Positions 22,786 through 33,302 of a stretch of DNA of 62,000 nucleotides are shown here, one piece after another (within the stretch, counting starts at the first letter, position 1; every line of letters starts with the position of its first letter). Source of the DNA: Zygnema cylindricum (Eukaryota > Streptophyta > Zygnematophyceae > Zygnematales > Zygnemataceae); assembly GCA_037447655.1 (NCBI GenBank), contig JBBHKE010003430.1, forward strand, positions 139,822 to 201,821. The letters are read 5' to 3'. The position numbers were made by a program, and so were the translations under genes. The notes beneath the pieces are model-generated. The model saw only the letters and a program-made list of their open reading frames with translations. It did no database searches and was not told the DNA's origin.

Positions 22786-23560
22786 ATTACACATGACAAA
22801 AATATTTTCCATTGCAGTCCCTTTAGTTATCCCGATGTACGGACATCGGCGTTACTTTGAACTTTTTTACTGGCACTTAAGAGTAAAATGCAGGAGGAAA
22901 GAGGAGGAAAGAGGAGGAAAAAATTGTAAATGCTGTAAAATTTTCAAATACTGATACCGCCAGTAACAACGATTATTTTCGGATTATTGTCCCTTTACAT
23001 AGTTTGCTGTGTAAGTTGATGTACAATCATATTACGTATATTACTAGATTTACTGGCAGTACTCCGGTATTTTCGTCATATGTAATTAGTCCAAGTGATA
23101 TGTATGCATGTCAGAAAGTTTACTCTATTCAATCGTGTTTCTCAAGCGCTAACTAATGTTGTCAAAAATCCCTTAGAACGAGTAAACGACAATTTGTAAA
23201 CAAACATTTCATGAGCTAAAATTATTTATCAATGGAGATTTGGTTCTTTTTTTGAATGACCAATAGGGTAATTGCATATAAAGAAGGTATTGCGGTGTCT
23301 GTAGCTATCCGCACACTGGCGTTACTCTTAACTTTCTTGCTGGCACTTCAGAGGAAAATACTGGGAGTAAAGTACTGTATGGCAGTAACTCTAGTAACTT
23401 CAACTTATGCAATTATTCTTAAGAGATACGTAAGTATGTCAGGAAAGTTTATTCTTCTTAATGACGTATCTTAACTGCAGACTAATTTCGTCTCTTCTTT
23501 TCAGAAATCCCTTAGAACGAGCAAACGACAATGTGTCAAACAAACGTTTCTTGAATCATG
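22786..23560 (+). repeat. Degenerate direct duplication including HHL1 exon 1
   Basis: 22786-23220 resembles 23263-23560. Shared blocks include ATAGGGTAATT, CACTGGCGTTACT-type sequence, CTGGCACTT, ATGTCAG.AAAGTTTA and AATCCCTTAGAACGAG.AAACG. The upstream copy has a stop soon after the shared NPLERVND stretch, so it is a dead copy of the exon-1 area. Confidence 0.65.
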
Positions 23561-24306
23561 TCAGTTTTGGAAGTTCTCGTTTCATTGCTGGACGAGAAAT
23601 ATCGATTGCATCCAAAATTGGTGCTCCTTTCCAACATTCAAGGTACAAAAAATGCAGAAAATCTTTCAAAACCCTTATAAATCCACAAAAAACTGACTGA
23701 AAACCCTTGATAAAACTTGAGAAAACTCGTAGAAAACCATGAAAAACTATCAGCAATGTATTAAACCTCTGGAAAAATAAAACAAATGTCCACATTGACC
23801 TGCTCCAAGTCAGGTTCCCAAGCATTTGAATTGGAACACTTTTCTCTTGTATCTTAACCGGTGTATCACTGTTCCTATATTGCTTCTTTTGGTCTTTTAA
23901 GTTTAAACTCATTTTTTTCTGAAGGTTGAGAATTTGAGAAAAATTGGTAAGGTTTCTACCTTCCGATTGGCAGCTTCAAATTAAAGTTGGACAGCATGTG
24001 GACGAAGAAAATTTGATTGGAATGGTGGGAAAAACACAAATGCTAATAGCAAATTAGCGATACACAATGTACCACACAGGAACTTTGACCTTTGAGGACG
24101 GTTATGTTTTTTCATGACCAGGTTATGAAATTTTATTCAAGACATCAAGTTTTTGGCGATTTTTTTTGATGCATCTAACTGTACAGTCTAGCTTTTTTTT
24201 TTTTTTTTTGAAGCATGTGCAGTGTTTTACCCTAAAACCCTTCAAAAACCTTGAAAAACCTTTGTGTGTTAAACTGCTTCTCTCCCCTCAGTTTATCTTC
24301 TTCCCT

Positions 24307-24345
<39 letters not shown>

Positions 24346-27300
24346 TTGTCAAATCTCGATCATCGTCGTCGTCACGATCTTTTGTCAAATCACATCACCA
24401 TCAAATCCGTCACGTCGTCTGCGTCTCACGTCATCACGTCACGTCACGTCGGCATCACGTCACGTCATCAATCAAATCACGTCGTCACGTCCATCATCGT
24501 CACGTCTTTTCCATCCCCTCCCTTCTCATGATCTTCCTACTCCCTCGCTCTGACTCCTCTCTTCCTCTCCCTCGAGCTTTTGGTGTTAACAGGAAGCAGC
24601 TTTCCATAGAAGCTAAGGGAAGAAGGAATGTTCCGGGAGCAGGAATGCAATCTGTCAGAATGGAACCAAAGATTCCTCAGTTTGCAGCTGATGATGAAAC
24701 TGCCTACTTCTCCATTTTTATCCGGGGTAAAACGGTATGTACATGTAACGCTGCAATTGCGGTATTAGTGGTGTAATGGAGGTTGAGTGGAGGTGCTTAC
24801 GAAAGTGTATCGAGGTTTAATAGAGGTGTAATTGAGGTTCTAATTGAGATGCCTATGTAAATGGTGAAAGTTAATTGTATGAAAGAAATGGTCGGGTATG
24901 TGGATACAGGTGAAACAATGGTATCCTCTCAGTATTGTATCTGGAGGTCCAGTGGCGAAATCTATGATGCAATTGATGAGCAGTGAGTTAGGAAGGAAGC
25001 TCTACCAAAGTACACTCACTCGCAACATTGCATCGGCTATTTACAAGGTAAAATTTGTGGACTTAAGCCGTGTTTAACGTAATTGTTTTGAAAAACTGCA
25101 TTTTGTCTCGGTTATTTACTGATATTTTCCATGGCATTTTGTAAATGACATGACAAAATGATATCACACGACATGAAACGACATGATGACAGAATGACAT
25201 AACATTCTGTTTAGGACATTCTGTCTCATTACTCATTATTTTCTCTAAGAATTCTTTGTCATCAGAGATACTTACCTGCAGACCCAGGAACGGTGTTGAT
25301 TATGGTTCTTACAACGATTATGAAAATCACTTAGCTTAATTTCTGTTTATGTACTAATTGTTTATTGCAGGATGCTGAAGTCATGTCCAGTCAAGCAAAG
25401 AAGGCAATCCCCTTGTTGGAGACTCAATCTTCTTTCGAATTCGGTTATAAAATTGTGGTAAGTTTTTATACTCTGAGAAGTCTCGCTATTAGTGTTAACA
25501 AATAATTGGCATGAGGATTGCTTTTGTGTTCATTGTTTTTTTTTGAAACAAATGTTGTGGACAATTGTTTACCACATGTTAAGAAAAAAAAATATTGTTA
25601 TTAAATCTATTTTGTGTTAAGAAGTCCGATAAACCATGGTCAGATTAGTGTTATTAATGCTCATATCAATTTATGGCGCATATGCAAATACACACTTATT
25701 CCCATGGGTTCAGTACACTAATTGGTTTTTGAATAAATATCTCTTATTTGAATGGGTGTTTTTGACCCAAACTCATAAATTAGTGTTAATAACTGTAATT
25801 AGTTAATGTCCCATAATGAGCCACGTGGCAAAACATTAATTTGTCCGCTTTAATGCTAGTAATCCGCTTACTTACATCACTCTAATAAAATATCATTGTT
25901 ATACTTAAATGTTTTCTTATAACGCTAATTCTTTTTTGTGGTTCACAACCATACACGTCATTTAGACTGGAAATAGAATTATTAACGCTAACACAGGCCT
26001 CATACTTGTTATTTTTGCGTTCTCGTTTCCGACAAAGCTTTTGCCTAGCTTAGGTTCTTTTGGAGCATATTTTAGCAATTATTTTACATTTAATGGTTAC
26101 TTATCAATGTAGAATATTAAGTGTTTGATTCTCGTAGTCTTCAATAGAGTTGTAGATTGTACTATTTATGTAAGGAAACGGCAAAACACCTCCGGCTTTT
26201 GTGACTTTTATTGACGCTAATAGCGGTGCACTGTGTACTTGAGTTTACTTTTGTGTAGAACATTCTAATTTTTTAGGTGGCATCTGTATGACATTTAGCT
26301 TTTCTTGTTCTCTCTTCTCTTTCTCCTCTCTTCCTTACCTCTCTTCTCTTTCTCCTCTCTCCCCTACCTCTCTTCTCTCACCCGTCTCATTGAAGTATGA
26401 GCCACAGTAATTGTGAAAGAAAAGTATGTGTATTGCAATTGTGAACTTTCGTAACTTGCGCATTTTTCCGAAATATGGGCGGTGGTGTGGACTGCATTAT
26501 TTGGGAGGAGGAGGCAGAGGGAGAGTAATGGAATGGAAGGATACATTATTCTTAACAAATAAAATTGGATGGTGGAATACTACAGGACAAAACCAACCCT
26601 AAGTCATCTATGACCGGGAGCAATGTTATCAAGGTGGGTTACAAATTCTTGATCATTTCTCCTAATAGCCTATTTATCCAATTTATGTTATGTTTCTCTG
26701 GAAGGAAATAAGGTTTTTTTTCCTTGTCATGGTTTCCAATCCTTTTTGTATTACATTGTTTTCAATGGCACATAGTTTTTCATCTTTTTGATGAAATTCT
26801 GGTTTGTTTTTCCTCTCTTGTCTTTTTGCATCCATTCCATAATACATTATTTTCAAAGGAGCATGTTGTTTTCGCTGAATTCTTGGAAAAACGCACTCTT
26901 AGAATAATGTGGGTTTTGTTCATCAAAACCCATACGTCATTTAATTTGGCTTTTGTTATTCTATGTGGGTTTTGTTTTTGCATTCTTATAGTAAACCCAC
27001 ATGTTTATGTTTTGTACATATAAGACTCTTCGCAGGGTTTGTACAGCTTTGATAAATTTTGTGGGTCTGTTGCAATTCCGTTGACAGGTTCCCTTCCTCC
27101 CCCTCTCTCTCCCCCTCTCCTTCTCCCTCTCCCTCTAGAAGTCCCTTTGCAGGGTTTCAATAGCTTTCACATTGTGAGTCTGTTGCAATCCCGTTGACAA
27201 ATTACCTCTCACTCTCCCTCTCCTTCTCCCTCTCCCTCTCCCTCTCCCTCTCCCTCTCCCTCTCCCTCTCCCTCTCCCTCTCCCTCTCCCTCTCCCTCTC

Positions 27301-28130
27301 CCTCTCCCTCTCCCTCTCCCTCTCCCTCTCCCTCTCCCTCTCCCTCTCCCTCTCCCTCTCCCTCTCCCTCTCCCTCTCCCTCTCCCTCCCTCTCCCTCTC
27401 CCTCTCCCTCTCCCTCTCCCTCTCCCTCTCCCTCTCCCTCTCCCTCTCCCTCTCCCTCTCCCTCTCCCTCTCCCTCTCCCTCTCCCTCTCCCTCTCCCTC
27501 TCCCTCTCCCTCTCCCTCTCCCTCTCCCTCTCCCTCTCCCTCTCCCTCTCCCTCTCCCTCTCCCTCTCCCTCTCCCTCTCCCTCTCCCTCTCCCTCTCCC
27601 TCTCCCTCTCCCTCTCCCTCTCCCTCTCCCTCTCCCTCTCCCTCTCCCTCTCCCTCTCCCTCTCCCTCTCCCTCTCCCTCTCCCTCTCCCTCTCCCTCTC
27701 CCTCTCCCTCTCCCTCTCCCTCTCCCTCTCCCTCTCCCTCTCCCTCTCCCTCTCCCTCTCCCTCTCCCTCTCCCTCTCCCTCTCCCTCTCCCTCTCCCTC
27801 TCCCTCTCCCTCTCCCTCTCCCTCTCCCTCTCCCTCTCCCTCTCCCTCTCCCTCTCCCTCTCCCTCTCCCTCTCCCTCTCCCTCTCCCTCTCCCTCTCCC
27901 TCTCCCTCTCCCTCTCCCTCTCCCTCTCCCTCTCCCTCTCCCTCTCCCTCTCCCTCTCCCTCTCCCTCTCCCTCTCCCTCTCCCTCTCCCTCTCCTTCAC
28001 CCTCTCCCTCTCCCTCTCCCTCTCCTTCACCCTCTCCCTCCCCCAGATTCCTGCAGAGGGAGAAATGACGACAGTTCTCGGCAGAGTTAAGGAATTCTTC
28101 ACCAAGTCTTTCAGTGGAGACGCTAAGTAG
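23461..28130 (+). CDS. HHL1: HHL1 (HYPERSENSITIVE TO HIGH LIGHT 1), chloroplast thylakoid protein
   Basis: Thylakoid membrane protein that in Arabidopsis works with LQY1 in protecting and repairing photosystem II under high light (family knowledge). Exons are 23461-23642, 24593-24734, 24910-25047, 25371-25457, 26586-26633 and 28047-28130. All are GT-AG with matching phases and give 226 aa with a TAG stop, close to the plant length of roughly 230. Exon 1 (about 60 aa, Ser/Arg-rich, few acids) looks like a chloroplast transit peptide. Exons 2-6 carry the conserved body: SIEAKGRRNVPG, YFSIFIRG, WYPLSIVSGGPVAKSMMQLM (probable membrane segment), TLTRNIASAIYK, FEFGYKIV, SNVIK, and the C-terminal VLGRVKEFFTKSF. 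Alternative start: an ATG at 24528 opens the same frame through exon 2 without exon 1, but gives a poor transit peptide. The last intron (26634-28046) contains a huge CCCTCT array. Confidence 0.9.
24300..24520 (+). repeat. CT tract followed by ACGTC-rich stretch in HHL1 intron 1
   Basis: A CT run (about 24307-24340) precedes a segment with more than ten ACGTC or TCACG words. In the six-exon model this is inside intron 1; with a start at 24528 it would be 5' UTR. ACGT cores are bZIP-type sites in plants, but repetition alone could explain them. Confidence 0.5.
27033..27206 (+). repeat. Imperfect direct duplication preceding the CCCTCT array
   Basis: Two copies, about 110 bp apart, of a block with CGCAGGGTTT / TGCAGGGTTT, then ATAGCTTT-like sequence, then GGGTCTGTTGCAATTCCGTT / GAGTCTGTTGCAATCCCGTT. 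Each is followed by a CCCTCT tract, short after the first copy and about 830 bp after the second. Confidence 0.75.
27207..28042 (+). repeat. (CCCTCT)n array, ~135 copies, abutting a 3' splice site
   Basis: Almost perfect hexanucleotide array with one phase slip near 27387 (a CCCT unit) and CTTCAC variants at about 27995 and 28026. It runs into the acceptor CCCCCAG at 28046, immediately before HHL1 exon 6. It therefore forms a continuous polypyrimidine tract of about 830 nt upstream of a real splice site. Frames on both strands (GEGEGE, RERERE, LPLPLP) are artefacts of the repeat. Confidence 0.97.
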
Positions 28131-29784
28131 AGCCTTAACATTTACAGACATAAAGCACAAAAACCCTAGAAAGCCCGAAATCGAATGTTTTTTGGCGATA
28201 TTGAAAGATAGGAATACGCGACTGGAAGAAAGAGAGAGAGAGAGAGATAGAGAGAGAGAGAAAGAGACAGGCTTTTAAGTTGAGATATGTCGAATTACTT
28301 GTAGAAGTTTAAGGTTTTTAGTATTTATGATGAAATGTGACGTGACGTGACATGGTTAGACATGGGTCTCAGGTTTAAGTGAGTGGAAACATGAGAGGAG
28401 GAGAGCAAAGGGAAGAGAGAGGACAAGAGAGGTGAAGAGAGTGGGGGAGAGAGATGAACAGAGGATTAGAAATCAAGAGCATCCAAAATTTTGCCCGCAG
28501 GAGCTCCACAAGGCAGACAGGAGAGTAGAAAACCTAGTTCGCAAAACTTAGTTTGTTTGTACTTTTTGGTGTTTTGGAGGTTTAAGGACGTCCTGACAAA
28601 TTATTTCTTCAGTTTTTAAGTTGGTTTTATCTGATAAGCTGCCCACTTTTCCTTCTTTGTTTGGTTTTTTAGGGTTCTTAAAGTGTTTTTCTTTTGGTTA
28701 GGTGGTGGGCTCCCGTCCCTTAAAATTTCTCGAGGTTGTAAGAGTTTTCCAGAGAAATCGTTAGAATAGTTTTTTTGTCGGATTTTGCGGATTGCAGAAA
28801 AGAAGCATTTTGACAAAGCCTCAGAAAATAGAGAGGATCAGGTTGTCAGTGTTGTTTACCTCTTTATGAATATCCAAGTTTCTGTACCGAATTCTTTGCC
28901 TGTCGTTCATTTGATTTAATATACTTTCAAAACATCGACTGAAAGAATCATGTTCGGACATTTGTGTATTTGCATATTGGTATCATGTGGTTCTTGATGT
29001 ATCTGTGAGCGTATTATGATTGTTGCATAAAAGTTTAACGAGTGTCACCAGCAGTCAAATCGCATGGTAAATGCTTTTTTTTTGTTATTGACAATTGTAG
29101 TTTGAGTTGTTAAAGGATGGTTTTATATAAAAAAATGAAATTATTACGAACGCACGATGGTAAAACATCTGAGGGCATGGGAATTAATAATGAATCCTGA
29201 ATGGCTTGTAATAATTCCTTCCAGTTGATCGGAATGAAATGATGTGAAGGACAAAACGATATCATTTTACTACACTTGGATGTAAAACCACTTTGAAGAT
29301 TTGAAGTATCAGAAGCGTTTTTTGCTGAACGGTTCTAACCAAGAAAGGACTAATGGCAAAATGAGCTTTTTAAGGGTGAAGGAAGTTTGAACAATCAATT
29401 GTTTCAAGCTTGGAAAGGTTCCAGTCGGAACTTTAGAGGCTCACTTAATTGAACCAAGACAAATCGGAGGGATTTTTGGGAGAGGATATATTTTGTTCCT
29501 CTTCTCTGTGATATAATTGTATTTGTTAGGTTTGTGCATTTTCCTGATCTTGTTTTCTCCCAAATGTTGATTTAGTATCGCTTTACTTTTATAAATTTCC
29601 TTTGTGACCCTTCCTTTGCCGAAGTAAGAACATCCTTCTCCAGTTTATGACAAAACATGGTGTGATCTGTCTCACGTCAGGTTTGAGCATGCAGCAGGGA
29701 TTTGGAGGTAGTTAGAGAATACTTACACGTAGGATAACGTCCAGCAACAAGTCTCGAGCTTTTCAAAATGATTAAATATACAGG
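28131..29784 (+). other. HHL1 3' flank; no further gene recognised
   Basis: Contains GA runs (28220-28265, 28390-28450). No exon or repeat family is supported apart from these. The 3' UTR end cannot be fixed. Confidence 0.45.
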
Positions 29785-30666
29785 AGGTAGCATGTCAGAA
29801 TACTGTAGTAACAGCAATACTGTAACAACAATTCAGAATTATTCTTTCAACTCTATTCGAGACACCGTTGCCACTATTGCTTCAGAAGGGGGCTTTTCTG
29901 TGCGTCGAGAGGTTTCTTATATTATTCCCTCGCGTCGGATCGATGTTGTTTTGCTTGATGGTGCCCGTCGCATTTTCGGTGATATTGTTCTGGCGAACCC
30001 TACTTCAGCTACAGTTGTTGGTCAGGCGGCTCGACATCTTGGGGTGGCAGCTCGTGATGCTGCTAAGCGAAGGAGCGTGATTATGCCCACCGGGACCCTA
30101 TGGATGACTTTATTCCGATGGCGGTCGAGATCTTTGGTTGTTTGGGTGTTGCACTGGACGAGTTTCTCCGTACTTGTGCTCGACGTGCTTTCAAGCGTCG
30201 AGGACCTGGGAGCCCTCCTCCTTCGGTCCTTACTTCTTTTTACCGTCAACGCTTATCTGTGGCTCTACAGCGAGTTCAAGATTTTATTCTCCTCCGATCG
30301 ACTGTTGCGGTTATGGATCGCCGCCGTGCTCCGGAACTCCCTCAACATGCTCCCCCGGGCTAGGGGGACTTACGCGGTTGTTTTTTTCGTAGATATTTAA
30401 TTGAGTTAGGGTTGGGGTTGGGGTTTGTAGTTTTGTTTTTCTGAGTTGCCGTGCTTTTCATTTTGAGTTAGGGTGCTTTTATTTTCCTTGTTGTTTCTTC
30501 CTTTTTTTAGGGTGTGTTCTTGTCGCTCTTTTTGTTTTTTATTGTTGTTTTTCAGTGTTGGTCATGCCACCCCTTTTGTACCCCCAGACTCAGATGGTTT
30601 ACCATCGTGCTTTATAATTTATCCTGCAATAATTGTACAGATGGTAGCATGTCAGAAATACTGTAG
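29785..30666 (+). mobile_element. 5'-truncated non-LTR retroelement with ~30-bp target duplication
   Basis: The insertion is flanked by near-identical copies of a sequence beginning GGTAGCATGTCAGAATACTG (29785-29814, and 30643-30673 with one inserted A and one T/C change). The body encodes the C-terminus of a retrotransposon protein. It starts SIRDTVATIASEGGFSVRRE, then RIDVVLLDGARR, GDIVLANPT and ARHLGVAARDAAKRR. After one frameshift near 30095 it continues as LDEFLRTCARRAFKRRGPGS to APELPQHAPPG and a stop. The same arrangement is present at 55.3-55.8 kb. RxDVxL followed by GDIVxxxPT suggests a PD-(D/E)XK (restriction-like) endonuclease; that is inference. The 3' UTR has a GGTTGGGGTTGGGGTT run and ends near CAGATGGTTTACCATCG. 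Confidence 0.82.
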
Positions 30667-30833
30667 CAACAGCTCAAAAATCTTTCAATTTTAATGTACA
30701 GTTCAAAAAGAAAGCAAAAATGGAAAATTTCTTGGAACAATTCTGGGATTAAGGCGGCAGCGGAAGCAGTGGTAGGTAGAAAAAGTACATTGCGCATCGT
30801 TTTTAGAGTGGAGTGGCGAAAAAAACTCATAAC

Positions 30834-31202
30834 TACACCGCAAATCGTTATTAGCGTTGTGTACGCTAATTCCGTCCCGCTTTTTTTTTTTTTATTCTCA
30901 AATAGAATTATCCACACTAATTAAAAAAAAAAATCTAATTCCTAATTAGAATAGACGATTTCTTCGAAAATTTTCAAATTCCCAATTAGCGTAAAACACG
31001 CTAATTATTCGTATACGCTAAAAAAACTTACACGCTAATAACGATTGGCGGTGTAGTGTTGGGTATCGAAGACCTGTTTCCGATATTCGATATATATATC
31101 GAATTTTAGGTATCCGATAATCGATATATCGAATCTATGTACCGAGAAGCTAAATATCCGGATATTTATACGATATATTTTTTTTCCCCGAATTTTTATT
31201 TC

Positions 31203-31235
<33 letters not shown>

Positions 31236-31465
31236 CACCCCACCCCCCCCCCCCCCCCCACCCCCCTGTGGCACGCGCTCAGTGGGGGAAGGGGGGTCCG
31301 TACGCTTTCCCGTACCTGAAATGTACGGAAACCCATTTTTTGCGATATATATCGCGATAATTTATGTTGTTCCCGGTACGATATATCAAGTGTCAGATCG
31401 ATCGATATTCGATATATCGAATATCGAAATTATCGCGATATGAATTTACCCGATACCCAACACTA
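30834..31465. mobile_element. hAT-like MITE with 8-bp target duplication
   Basis: Ends TAGTGTTGGGTATCG (left; its leading TA is now split off by a TA-MITE) and CGATACCCAACACTA (right). The flanking 8-bp duplication CTCATAAC (30826-30833, 31466-31473) is perfect. YAGTG-type ends and an 8-bp duplication are hAT hallmarks. The interior is rich in CGATAT/ATATCG palindromes and holds poly-C runs at about 31206-31260. No coding region. Confidence 0.8.
30836..31053. mobile_element. TA-type MITE, subfamily B (218 bp)
   Basis: CACCGCAAATCGTTATTAGC at the left and its degenerate complement CTAATAACGATTGGCGGTG at the right, flanked by TA. The inserted TA is the terminal TA of the hAT-like MITE, so this is the youngest layer of the nest. 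Nearly the same sequence as 50841-51058. Confidence 0.88.
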
Positions 31466-31517
31466 CTCATAACACTAATAGCGCTACGCGGTGCAATCTT
31501 GCAACTTTAGTACAGTA

Positions 31518-31735
31518 CACTGCGTATCGCTATTGGTGTTAATAATTTTTTCGCCACTTACAACATATTTTCTCCGTACACAACTGTCCTTTTTTCACAT
31601 GGCGACCGCCAATTCGAAGGTGAAAATCGTGGCTTTCAATCGCAACCGTCAGGTCCATAATCCGAAAATTGTTGTACGGATAAAAGTTGTTCAAAGTGGC
31701 AAAAAAAGCATTAACACTAATAACGATACACGGTG
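31518..31735. mobile_element. TA-type MITE, subfamily A (218 bp)
   Basis: Ends CACTGCGTATCGCTATTGG / CTAATAACGATACACGGTG, flanked by TA. The subterminal TTTTCGCCACTT and TTCTCCGTACACA blocks are typical of subfamily A. Confidence 0.85.
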
Positions 31736-31942
31736 TAGTTTCATTTATTTGCATAATTCGCTTCCGGCTACCGTACCGTATTTCCAAAACCATTTGTTTC
31801 GGCTCGACAATGAAACCGGTACGGTTCTAGAGGAAACCGATACTTTTTCCCGTACTGATATTATCGCCAGTATTTAAGGTTTTTTGTACTTTTTAGATCG
31901 AAGGAAAAACTGACGAATCTTGTAAGGTACACTGGTACAGTA

Positions 31943-32159
31943 CACCGTGTATCGTTATGAGTGTTATATATTTTTCCGCCACTTAAAAGATCTTTTCTCC
32001 GTACACACCTGTCCTATTTTCAATTTGAGACCGCCAATCGGAAGGTGGGAATCTTGGTTTTCAATCGCAACCGTCAAATCCAAATTCGGACTTGTGTGTA
32101 CGGAGAAAAGATGTTTTAAGAGGCGAAAAAAATATCAACACTGATAGCGATACACGTTG
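31943..32159. mobile_element. TA-type MITE, subfamily A (217 bp)
   Basis: Ends CACCGTGTATCGTTATGAG / CTGATAGCGATACACGTTG, flanked by TA, with the subterminal CGCCACTTAAAA and TCCGTACACA blocks. Confidence 0.85.
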
Positions 32160-32166
32160 TACATTA

Positions 32167-32389
32167 CACCATGTATCGCTATTATAGTAGTGCTAATGTT
32201 TTTTTCGCCACTTAAAAAATATTTTCTCCGTACACACTTGTCGGATTGTAGATCTGACGGTTGCGATTGAAAGGTAAGATTCCCAACTTCTGATTGGTGG
32301 TTTCAAATTGAAAATAGGACAAGTGTGTACGGAGAAAAAAATGCTTTAAGTGGCAAAAAAAATATTAACCCTAATAGCGATACACGGTG
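32167..32389. mobile_element. TA-type MITE, subfamily A (223 bp)
   Basis: Ends CACCATGTATCGCTATTAT / CTAATAGCGATACACGGTG, flanked by TA. Lies 5 bp beyond the TA bordering the previous copy. Confidence 0.85.
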
Positions 32390-32405
32390 TACTATACTGC
32401 CTAAA

Positions 32406-32864
32406 CAGAGGTCGCAAACGGTTAACCGAAACAGTGACCGACCGTTAACCGACCGCCCGCGTCGGATCTGGAACGGATTTGCTTGCCAAATTTGGGGGGC
32501 CGGGCGGATTCGGGCGGTTGATTCGCAGAAAAAAAAAAATCGGTTACGGTCAGGTAATAAAAAAAAGAAAAAAATGAAAGCTTTGTACTGTCCATACAAT
32601 CCAACATTATTGTACTTTGTACTCTTGTTATCGTGGAAGGTATATGGGAGATATACCACTAATTTTGTACTTATTCGGGTACAGGCGGGCACGGGTAGTC
32701 GCGAGAAATCGAGTTTCGGTTAAACTTTTATTTTCGTAAACGCGTTTCAGGTAACGGTTTACAATTTTGGAGCGTGACATAACCCGGTCGGGCGTCGGGT
32801 ACTCAGATTTTGAAAAAAAAATTGTCGGTTTCGGTTATCTTGAATTTTGGCTTTGCAACCTCTG
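32406..32864 (+). mobile_element. hAT-like element, CAGAGGTCGC family (459 bp)
   Basis: Begins CAGAGGTCGCAAACGG and ends TTTGCAACCTCTG. The interior has repeated ACCGACCGTTAACCG blocks and a T-rich tract near CAAAATCTGAG-type sequence. The flanking octamers (TGCCTAAA, TGCCTCTG) only partly agree. Confidence 0.7.
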
Positions 32865-32867
32865 TGC

Positions 32868-33293
32868 CTCTGTGACCCTTTTTTTTTTTTCAAAATCTGA
32901 GTACCCGACGGCCGACCGGGTTATGTCACGCTCCAAAATTGTTAACCGTTACCCGAAACACGTTTACGAAACTTAAAGTTAACCGAAACTCGATTTCTCG
33001 CGACTAACCGTACCGGTCCGTACCCGAATAAGTACAAAATTAGTGGTACATCTCCCGTATACCTTCCACGATAACAAGAGTATAAAGTATAATAATGTTG
33101 GATTGTATGGACAGTACACAAATTTCATTTTTTTTCGTTTTTTGTTTATCCGACCGTAGCCGATTTTTTTTTGTGAATCAACTGGCCAAATCCGCCCGCC
33201 CCCCCAAATTTAGCAACCGAATCGGTTCCGGATCCGACGCGGGCGGTCGGTTAACGGTCGGTCACGGTTTCGGTTGACCGTTTGCGACCTCTG
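32868..33293 (-). mobile_element. CAGAGGTCGC family, inverted copy, 3' end truncated
   Basis: Reverse-orientation copy of the preceding element, head-to-head with it. It runs from CAAAATCTGAGTACCCGACG to GACCGTTTGCGACCTCTG. Together with the previous copy it makes an inverted repeat of about 890 bp that could fold into a long hairpin. Confidence 0.7.
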
Positions 33294-33302
33294 TCCTCTG
33301 GT

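Larger units (their letters stand above)
30788..31495. mobile_element. Decayed TA-type MITE carrying a nested insertion
   Basis: The outer ends are CATTGCGCATCG (left, after TA) and CTAATAGCGCTACGCGGTG (right), which are A-subfamily MITE ends. The right part reads AAAAACTCATAACACTAATAGCG once the insertion is removed, matching the tail of intact A copies. The insertion at 30834-31465 is bordered by CTCATAAC on both sides. Confidence 0.72.

Noticed and set aside
24528-24592. ATG at 24528 as the HHL1 start
   Set aside because: Possible, but an acceptor at 24592 joins in phase to an upstream exon that gives a proper transit peptide and the expected length.
27135-28160. Long open frames (GEGEGE, RERERE, LPLPLP) across 27.1-28.2 kb
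   Set aside because: They are translations of the CCCTCT hexamer in every frame. The region is the last HHL1 intron.
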